A DNA stretch of 13,945 nt, from NCBI GenBank assembly GCA_943704525.1, contig CALSCQ010002502.1:1-13945 (forward strand), written 5' to 3'. Position 1 is the stretch's first letter, and every line of letters begins with the position of its first letter. The DNA is from Pigoraptor vietnamica (Eukaryota; Opisthokonta; Filasterea). The notes beneath the pieces are model-generated. The model was given only the letters and a program-made list of their open reading frames with translations. It did not search any database and was not told where the DNA came from. A program made the translations under genes and the position numbers. Of this stretch, positions 1 to 6,445 are shown in pieces.

Positions 1-3000
1 CCCCCCGCGTGAGTAGCTGCCCTTGCACGAGTGTCAAATGCTCAACCCTCGCAGCTTCGGAGGCCCCGGGCATCACGTGCTCTACCACTTTTCGGGCGTT
101 GGGCCTGACTCGACCGATCCAATTGCCATGCTCGCGCGGTTTTGCGGCGAACTCCGGTGGGTCTTGCGATCACTCGCTGTGTGGGAAATATGATCTTTTC
201 CTGCAATCCATGCCGAACTCGCATTCTCTCTTTCTTCTCACCGCTCTCTTATCGTTCTACTGCGCCCATGCACACCGCAGTGATCGCATCAGTCTCGTGC
301 TGGGGCCCGCAGGCACCACGGAGGCGGACAAGGCCATCATTGCGAACGGCGGTGAGGCGGTTGTGCGGCAGGGCGCGCCCCCGTCCATCGCGCTCCCCGA
401 GCGATTCGTGTCGCTGCGTGCGTGCTTTCACGCACTCCTCGGTCTCATGGCGACCGCCATGCGTGTGGTCGTCGTCGTGGATGCCGTCAACCAGCGTGAG
501 TGCGCACTTCATTGTGTTTGCCCTTAGAGCGCGTGCATGAAGTGCTTGCGATGCTGCGTGTGAATGCAGCGCGTGTACGGAAAGTGCGTTTTCCTTTGGG
601 CTGCACGTGCGTTTTTCTGTGTGTCAGTTACTATGTCTGTGCCCGTTACTCGCTCATTTGTCGCCGACGCTCTTTGTGCAGTCGATCTGCTGCAGCATGA
701 GGACGGCCTCTCGTGGATTCCCCTGGGCATTCCCTCGGCGAATGTCCGGACAATTCTCAGCTGCGTCGCGGACAGCGACTGCGTGGCGTGGATCGAGGCG
801 AAGGCGAAGGCCATTCCCGCTGTGCGCGTGATTGACCTCGCACCACTGAGCGCGGCCGAGCAGCGCGAAATTGTGCGGGACACTCTCGGACGAGTGTCGA
901 AGCGGCTGAGCGATGGCGTGGGGGACGACCAGATGGGACTTCTGCTCGCGCACGCGGGCGCCCAATATCCCCTGTGGCTGATGCTGGTGCGTGCGTGCGC
1001 TTTCAATGCCGGCTTGAACTGATCACTTCTGTGGAACGTGCGTTCCTTGTGTTCCTCGCATACACTGTGCCTGTGCGCATTTTTGTCGTTTTTGACTTTC
1101 GCGCTTGTTGGACATACTTATATCTTTGCGCGCACGGCCCTTTCGAGCGACTAATGTCTGACAACACGGCTGATACGGCAGGCCTGCGAGGAACTTCGCG
1201 TTTTTGGCGTCTTTGAGCACGTGTCACAGCGCATTCGCGACCTTCCCGACGACGTCCCCGGGCTGATGCAGCAGGTCATCGCGCGACTGGAGACGCAGCA
1301 CGGCCTGCACGTCGTCTGCCGCACGCTCCTCGCGATCGCCTTTTCGCGCGCCGGCATGCTCGAGGACGAGCTGTTGGAGCTTCTTGCAGCGGCCATCCCC
1401 GTGCAGGGCGTGCCTGCGTCGCGCCCTGCGGATGGGCAGAGCCCCGCGCCGGCACCCGCGGCGTGGGCGGCGCTCTACCGAGACCTCGACTTTGCCCTCG
1501 CGCCCGCTGCGGAAACGGGCGAGGCGACGCTCAAGTTCTTCCATCGGGAGATGGTGCTGGCGGTGGCGCGGCGGTACCTGCGGGCGGTGCAGGCGCCGGC
1601 CGACGAGGCGTCGCTCGCGTCGTCGGACTTTTTCGGAAAGCTGGACGTGAAGCCCGTGCACGTGTGCCTCGCCACGTTTTTCAAGACAAAGTCACACGCA
1701 GAAGAGGCCGACCGCGACCACGGCGACTTCCCACGCTCCCTTCGGTGAGCACGGAGAGCATTCACTTTGCACGCTTATCGAAATGCCGACTCTGCGTGAC
1801 TTACATGGAGTCCGCTCGTTTTTATTTTCCATGTTTATGCCAACTCACGTTCCTCAACACACATTCAGCGAGCTGAGCTATCACCAACGCATGGCGGGGA
1901 CCACCCCGGATGTGCTAGTGGCGGTGCGCCTGCGCCCACTGACCGATGACGAGGCAGGCAAGGGCTCGTCGTGCGTCGTCGACATGAAGGGTGCGCAGAT
2001 CACTGTGACGGACCCCACCGGCGGCAAGGGGGACGACGCGGGGAAGCACTTTTTCGCGTTCGACTTTTGTCTGGACTCGAGTGGGAAGCCCGGGAGCCGG
2101 TGTGTTTTTGCACGTGCGCTTGTGGTTGCCGTTTTGAACGTTGTTATGTGAAGGGCCTGCGTATTTGCGCCACCTACTGCGATCGCTGCGCGTGATGCAC
2201 GCGATGGGCGTTTCGTCTTCCGCTTTATGCGATCGGTTGGCGCCGCTTTGCTGCGACATGACGTGTGCCAAGGTATCTCATAATGCCCCCCCCTCCCCCC
2301 CCCCCCCCCCGGGGCCTCATTGTACACACGCAGGTTCGTGTCGCAGGAGGCCGTCTTTCGGCTCATCGGACAGGACGTCTTCAACAACGCCCTCGAGGGC
2401 TACAACGTCACGATGTTTGCATACGGCCAGGTTTGTGTTGTTATATTTGTTGTGTGTGTTGCGCAGTGGAGAATTGTGCAATTTCGAATAAGATTTGGCC
2501 CTTGCACGAGTGTGACTGTGCTACGACTGGCGCGCGTGCAGACGGGGACGGGCAAGACCTACTCGATGTTTGGCGATCCCACCAATGACGCGACGCAAGG
2601 ATTCGCCCCGCGTTTTCTCGCGGAAATGTTCCGGAAAGTGTCTGGACTGACGGCGGAGGCGCATGCGGACGCCCATTACAGCGTGTCGATGTGCATGATG
2701 GAGATATATCTGGACGACGTTTACGATCTCCTCGTGCCGGCCAGTGCACAGACAGCGCTGAAGGTGGGCATACTTTGCATTATGAGATGTGTGTGTGAGC
2801 ACGCGCGCGTGTGTGTGGATGTGTGTGGTGTGTATGTGTGTGTGTGTCAGCGGGGCCATTTGAGGAACACGAGTTAACCTTTTGTTATTGGAGGAATATG
2901 AATACGTCTGGTTGTGCGGATTAACACGCGTCAATACAGGTGCGCTGTCATCCGGAGAAGGGCCCATATGTCGAAGGTCTCTCGTGGGCTTCCGTTCGCA

Positions 3001-5826
3001 GCTATGAGGCGATGAGGTGGGCAAGAGGGCCTCTTCTCGGCTTGTTCTGCGGTTTTGCTTATGCACTATTTACTTGCAGCGCGCTGATGCTCAACGGGTT
3101 CAGCCAGCGCACCGTCGCGTCCACAAATATGAACCGGCAGTCGTCGCGGTCGCACACCATCATGCAGCTGCGGTTCTCGTGGCGCAAGAGTGCCTCCGGA
3201 ACAACCGCTGCGACCACGGGTTCGAGCCTCATCTCCCTCGTAGACTTGGCTGGAAGGTGCGTTCTGTGAATTCGAATGTGCGTGGGAGTTGCCGTTGTGT
3301 GTGCGTGCATAGATTGTAAAGCTGACCAACTAGCTTCGCCCTGACGTGTTCCTTTTTTTGTGCAGTGAGCGTGTGCGAACTCGCGGAGGGAACGCTGAGC
3401 GGCATCGCGAGGGCGTCGCCATTAACAAGTCTCTTCTTGCGCTGAATGCCTGCCTGGCGTCCCTCGCCATGCGCTCGTTCAAGCCGCAGACAGTCGTGCC
3501 GTACAGGTAGGCGCTGAAATGTCTCGTGCGCCACGAATAGTGAATCATAATGTGAATTCTGCGTGTGTGCCTCCAAATTTGCTCACGCCCGACACTCGTG
3601 CGCAGGGACTCGCCGCTCACGTGGGTGCTGAAGGAGGCGCTCGACGGCAATGCGAAGACGATCATGCTCGCCACTGTCGGGCCGTCGTCCGACAATTATG
3701 AGGTGCCGTGTCGTACATCCCTGCATCCGTGTCGTACATCCCTGCCGATCCTGTTTCCTTTTCCTCGCTTTTTACTTTGGTTCGTTCGATCCTTCCCTTA
3801 TGAGTTTTTTTTTTTTTTTTTTTTTTTTTCTGGTTTGTTGCGGCAACGGGGAATGTTGACATAAATGCCTCACAGGAAACGCTGAGCACTCTCCGCTATG
3901 CGAGCCTCGCACGCAAGATCAAGACACGTGCCAAGCGCAACGTTGTCGCGGCCACAGTGGTGTCGTCCAACCCACTCACAGTGCGGTTAATGGCAGACGA
4001 GCTGTCGCTGCTTTCGATCAACGACCTTTCGTTCCGGCGCGCGGACGCTAAAGGACTCGACACGGCGCTCCGCTCGGCAACGTCCGTGACGGGCATCGAG
4101 CTGACCGGGCGCGACCTTCCGCCCGAAATTGTGGAAGTCGTACGGGACTTTGTGCTGCGCGAAGTGCGAGTCGCCGGAGAAATCGTGCCGCTCTCCCTCA
4201 AGCTGCGCAAGCACTTGGGAGAGACGGCAGCGTCCATTATTCTGGCTGGACTGCAGAAGGTGGTGTGTCAGTAATTGCCCATGTCGTGCGTTGTAGACGT
4301 AAATCATTTTTCTTCGTTCCACGATGCTTTGCCTAATATTGCGTCCGGTTTCACGACAGGCTGTGGAGGCGGACGCCGACGTGACCGGTCTCCAGCGTCT
4401 GGAGATCAAGTGCCTCACTGTGGACCCACAGGCGGCACTCGCCCTCAAGGCGTATCTCGGGTGGAGCAAGTGCGGCGTGAAGGAGCTGCTCGTGAAGCGG
4501 ACCGAAGTGCGCGGCGCTGACACCCCCCTCGCGCGCCGCCTTGCGTTCCCGCCTGGCCTCGTGGAGTTGGATCTGTCTGGCGAGGACTTGACCCTGTCCA
4601 AGGGCCACCGCAACACCGTGTTTGTGGAGCAGCTAGCCGACGTTCTTCCCGAGATGAAGAGCCTTCGGCGCCTGCGTTTGGGCGGCTGCCAGCTCACCGA
4701 CACCGGGATGACGATCGTTTGCGACAGCCTCGCCCGGCGCGGTTCGTCCGGACTCGACGAGCTTGTCCTGTCGCAGTCGCGTGCGGGGACAGACGCCTTC
4801 GCGCACGCGGCGGAGCGCATTGCGGCGATGGTGGCGAACGCTGGGGCCCCGCTTCAGACGGTAGACCTGTCGGGCAACTGGAACGGAAGCCGTTCGCACT
4901 GGCAGATGGAGTGGCGCGACACATCGGTGCTGGGTGACGGCGACTCTGGAGCGGACAGTGACGACGAGGATGATGGGAATGTACGGGTGCCACACTGGTC
5001 CTTTTTCCCCTCTCATTCTTGTTGCGGTGCCGAGTGCTCTGTTCTGATCCCTTGAATCCTTTTGTATCCATTTTTACATTCCTTTTTCCAATGCCCACTG
5101 ACATTTTAAACTCTTTAATTCTCTTGTTTTTGGCCCCTCTCTGTTCCTGTGACGTCAAGCGAAATGCTCCCCTGATGTCCACCTGGTGGACGTTCCTAAC
5201 ACTCGGATTTCCGCCCGCAGTCCAAAAAGAAAAAGTCAAAAAAGGCGGCAAAGAAGAAGAAGAAGGTCGTCGACGATTCGGACGCCACGATGGAGCGCAA
5301 GCGAAAGGGTGGCACCAGTGGTGCTGCGTTGGGGAAACTGCTATCGGTCTGCCACTCCCTCAACGGGTCGCTGTGCTGGCTGGGAAATCGCGATATACGC
5401 GCGCTCTGCGAGGCTCTCCAGTCGCGCGATCTGCCGGCCGCCACCGTGCGCAGCCTTGTGCTGAAGCAGCAACCACTGAACGCCAAGCTCGCCCACTGGC
5501 TCGTGCGTGCGGCGGCGCAATGCGCGAGCCTCCAGACGCTCGTCACGGGCAACGGCGCGTCCTGGTCGATCGAGGCTCTGCGGGCGCAGGACGGCAAAGC
5601 ATGGGCGTCCCCTGCGCTTCAGTACGAGGGCGTGGCGGAGGTACTTGAGCGCCCGAGGGACGAGAATGCAGAGGCTACCGAGCACCGCATACTGCAGTTC
5701 ATGCGGAAGGTCAGCGGCATGTGCGACACGGACTGGCTCGTGCTCAAGGCGGGCCTCTACCTCGCATGGGGTCTTCCGATGCCAGCCGACGTGCCGGAGC
5801 TCAGGGCGCCCGCGGAGACAAATTAA
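1..5826 (+). CDS. NACHT/STAND ATPase - kinesin motor - LRR fusion protein (5'-partial, 14+ exons)
   Basis: Predicted microtubule motor fused behind a STAND-type ATPase. Exons by GT-AG and phase: 55-156, 281-495, 682-986, 1182-1744, 1869-2099, 2334-2430, 2542-2763, 2940-3016, 3080-3256, 3366-3506, 3606-3702, 3876-4259, 4360-4980, 5221-5826 (stop TAA 5824-5826). Bases 1-8 may be the end of a further exon (donor GTGAGT at 9, phase fits), but the resulting 46-nt intron is short. The joined frame is open for about 1278 residues: NACHT part 1-405, kinesin motor about 406-765, LRR about 770-1060, acidic then Lys-rich segment about 1060-1095, tail to 1278. The NACHT P-loop must lie in exons left of the window. 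Every junction restores a conserved family motif (for example NQ|[46 protein letters not shown]), which makes the model robust. The alternative is two genes, with the kinesin starting at Met 1891; I consider it less likely. Confidence 0.85.
55..1890 (+). other. NACHT/STAND ATPase region, NPHP3/TEP1-like (lacks P-loop in window)
   Basis: Domain within the fusion gene, exons 55-156, 281-495, 682-986, 1182-1744 and the start of 1869-2099. Visible motifs in order: HHVLYHFSGVG (usual HFxG segment after the P-loop); hydrophobic Walker B strand VVVVVDAVNQ at residues 96-105, continued by L across the splice; LSWIPLGIPSANVRTILSC (sensor-type strand); PLWLML joined to [42 protein letters not shown] (winged-helix type); RELSYHQRMAG, which matches the R-ELPYHL--AG signature ending this region in NPHP3, TEP1 and related NACHT proteins (family knowledge, from memory). 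Such ATPases use nucleotide-driven oligomerisation as a switch. Family assignment is confident at STAND/NACHT level, weaker for the closest relative. Confidence 0.8.
2286..2310 (+). repeat. Poly-C tract in intron 2100-2333
   Basis: C8-T-C16 on the sense strand, followed by GGGG and, at 2324-2333, ACACACGCAG, the acceptor. It may serve as a C-rich polypyrimidine tract. A similar poly-C followed by a CA repeat precedes the formin acceptor at 13866 in that gene's sense orientation. Exact run length is prone to sequencing error. Confidence 0.85.
2431..2541 (+). other. In-frame intron splitting the kinesin P-loop
   Basis: Donor GTTTGT directly after AYGQ and acceptor TGCAG directly before TGTGKT. 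The intron is 111 nt (37 codons) and contains no in-frame stop, so retention would insert 37 residues inside the nucleotide-binding loop. Removal restores the invariant GQTGTGKT motif, which is why I call it an intron. Confidence 0.85.
2787..2850 (+). repeat. GT/GC-alternating low-complexity tract in intron 2764-2939
   Basis: Irregular purine-pyrimidine alternation, mostly GTGTGT with GCGCGC blocks, inside the intron following the exon that ends ...TALK. It is compatible with a decayed microsatellite and a Z-DNA-prone stretch. No coding role. Confidence 0.8.
3706..3745 (+). repeat. Tandem 21-bp duplication in intron 3703-3875
   Basis: Two copies of the 19-nt string CCGTGTCGTACATCCCTGC, at 3706-3724 and 3727-3745, a period of 21 bp, beginning right after the donor GTGCCG. 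Short and intronic; probably replication slippage. Confidence 0.9.
3805..3829 (+). repeat. Poly-T run (25 T) in intron 3703-3875
   Basis: An uninterrupted T25 that ends 46 nt before the CAG acceptor at 3873-3875. It is too far upstream for a classical polypyrimidine tract. Other introns in the window lack such runs. Confidence 0.9.
3957..4900 (+). other. Leucine-rich repeat region, ribonuclease-inhibitor/NLR type
   Basis: Follows the motor in exons 3876-4259 and 4360-4980. Repeats of about 28-30 residues with LxxLxL cores are visible: TSVTGIELTGRDLP, LQRLEIKCLTVDP, VKELLVKRTEVRG, GLVELDLSGEDL, KSLRRLRLGGCQLTDTGM, GLDELVLSQSRAGTDAF, LQTVDLSGNWNG, each followed by a helical stretch such as FVEQLADVLPEM or AAERIAAMVANAG. 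The helix-containing long repeats are the RI-like class found in NLR receptors. Likely a ligand or cargo-binding surface (inference). Early repeats are degenerate, so the N-terminal boundary is uncertain. Confidence 0.75.
4930..5826 (+). other. Acidic/lysine-rich linker and C-terminal helical tail of the kinesin fusion
   Basis: The exon ending at 4980 closes with an Asp/Glu/Gly-rich run (DSGADSDDEDDGN). The last exon (from 5221) opens with a Lys-rich run, SKKKKSKKAAKKKKK, at residues 1078-1092, followed by ERKRK. This could be a nuclear localisation signal or a basic microtubule-tethering patch like the K-loop of some kinesins; the sequence alone cannot decide. The remaining roughly 180 residues are Leu/Ala-rich with further LRR-like spacing (RSLVLKQQPLNAKLAHWL, LQTLVTG) and end in PAETN and TAA at 5824-5826. 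I recognise no named domain in the tail. Confidence 0.6.
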
Positions 5827-6287
5827 ACGGGATTGTCAAATGGCGCTGTAAGTTCGGCAATGCCGCTATCATTCGTTTGCATTATTGCTCGCCGCCTCTC
5901 CGTGACCGACTGTTCCGGTTACGTCAAGGCAGGAGTCTCGTTGGTGCCCTGGTCAAGGATTTGGGTATGTGAGACCATCACCATTCATGTCCATTCAGTG
6001 CCCACCAATTTCTCGTGTTGCACCATGCATACGGCACACATTAATTTTCTTCATGTCCACCAAACAACTGAGGGAATTTGTTGATTGTCAATATTATTAA
6101 GACCGGGCAACGGGGATAATTTTCGAGGCCGGCCACTCGTCGTGCAAGGCCACAATCGATATGCTCTGCCGGAAAATTCAAGTCGCCAAACCGTCGACGA
6201 GCGCATTGCGAACTGCGCACAACCACGGCGTATTAACATGATTGGTGCCCAAATGTGTCACACACACACAGCGACAAAAATGAGCAG
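5827..6287. other. Convergent intergenic region, no confident gene
   Basis: This holds the 3' flanks of both genes. Base composition is visibly less GC-rich than the coding parts. I find no AATAAA on either strand; ATTAAA at 5822-5827 overlaps the kinesin stop codon and is too close to serve. A good-looking donor GTAAGT lies at 5849-5854 and an open + frame runs over about 6112-6238, but no recognisable protein results. A short CA repeat lies at 6259-6270. Confidence 0.7.
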
Positions 6288-6445
6288 TCACTTGCTAGAA
6301 CCACTTCCATGCCAGTGCCACGGGAACAGAAACCCACTCGACGTCCGCGAGCTCGTCGAATTTGGCTTACGACGACGGCGTGTGTGGGACTCAAGGAGTG
6401 ACGAGACGCTGTCCAACAGCGCATCGCCCCTTTCAGCACCTTCTC
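6288..6445 (-). other. Terminal exon with formin DAD and basic Ser/Thr-rich tail
   Basis: Exon after acceptor TCGCAG. Phase 1 of the preceding 37-nt exon makes the frame G-EGAERGDALLDSVSS, then LLESHTRRRRK. A leucine-containing amphipathic stretch followed by a run of arginines is the DAD signature of diaphanous-related formins. It is followed by PNSTSSRTSSGF, a Ser/Thr-rich tail next to arginines, as expected for kinase-controlled release in FHOD proteins (inference). The product ends GSGSSK and TGA. Confidence 0.8.

Larger units (their letters stand above)
1891..3920 (+). other. Kinesin motor domain (kinesin-3-like), complete
   Basis: ATP-driven microtubule motor domain at residues about 406-765 of the fusion. 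Visible hallmarks: N-terminal strand DVLVAVRLRPL; P-loop GQTGTGKT (503-510); MEIYLDDVYDLL; GPYVEGLSWASVRSYEAM; NRQSSRSH switch I (SSRSH 625-629); SLVDLAGSE switch II (DLAGSE 659-664); [62 protein letters not shown] at the C-terminal edge. All nucleotide-contact motifs look intact, so the motor is predicted active. The GPYVEGLS, TNMN-SSRSH and DSPLTW wording resembles kinesin-3 (KIF1/Unc-104) more than kinesin-1, judged by eye. It lacks an obvious coiled-coil neck after the motor, and no FHA or PH domain is seen, so it is not a canonical kinesin-3. Confidence 0.93.

Noticed and set aside
59-70. GGPG as the P-loop of the NACHT domain
   Set aside because: No GK[S/T] follows, and the segment directly precedes the HFxG strand that comes after the P-loop in this family.
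9-527. Single 172-residue + strand coding region starting at 9
   Set aside because: It runs through donor GTGAGT at 9 and intron 157-280. The NACHT motif HFSG is in another frame (exon 55-156).
1746-1748. TGA as the stop codon of a stand-alone NACHT gene
   Set aside because: It overlaps the donor GGTGAGC. Splicing to 1869 keeps the frame and creates the conserved ELSYHQ motif.
1891-2151. Met 1891 as start of a separate kinesin gene
   Set aside because: It lies 22 nt after a used acceptor and inside the NACHT-end motif, with no room for a promoter. I keep it only as the alternative.
3987-4820. 277-residue minus-strand frame under the LRR region
   Set aside because: Shadow of the kinesin-LRR exons; Arg/Ser-rich and spans intron 4260-4359 of the real gene.
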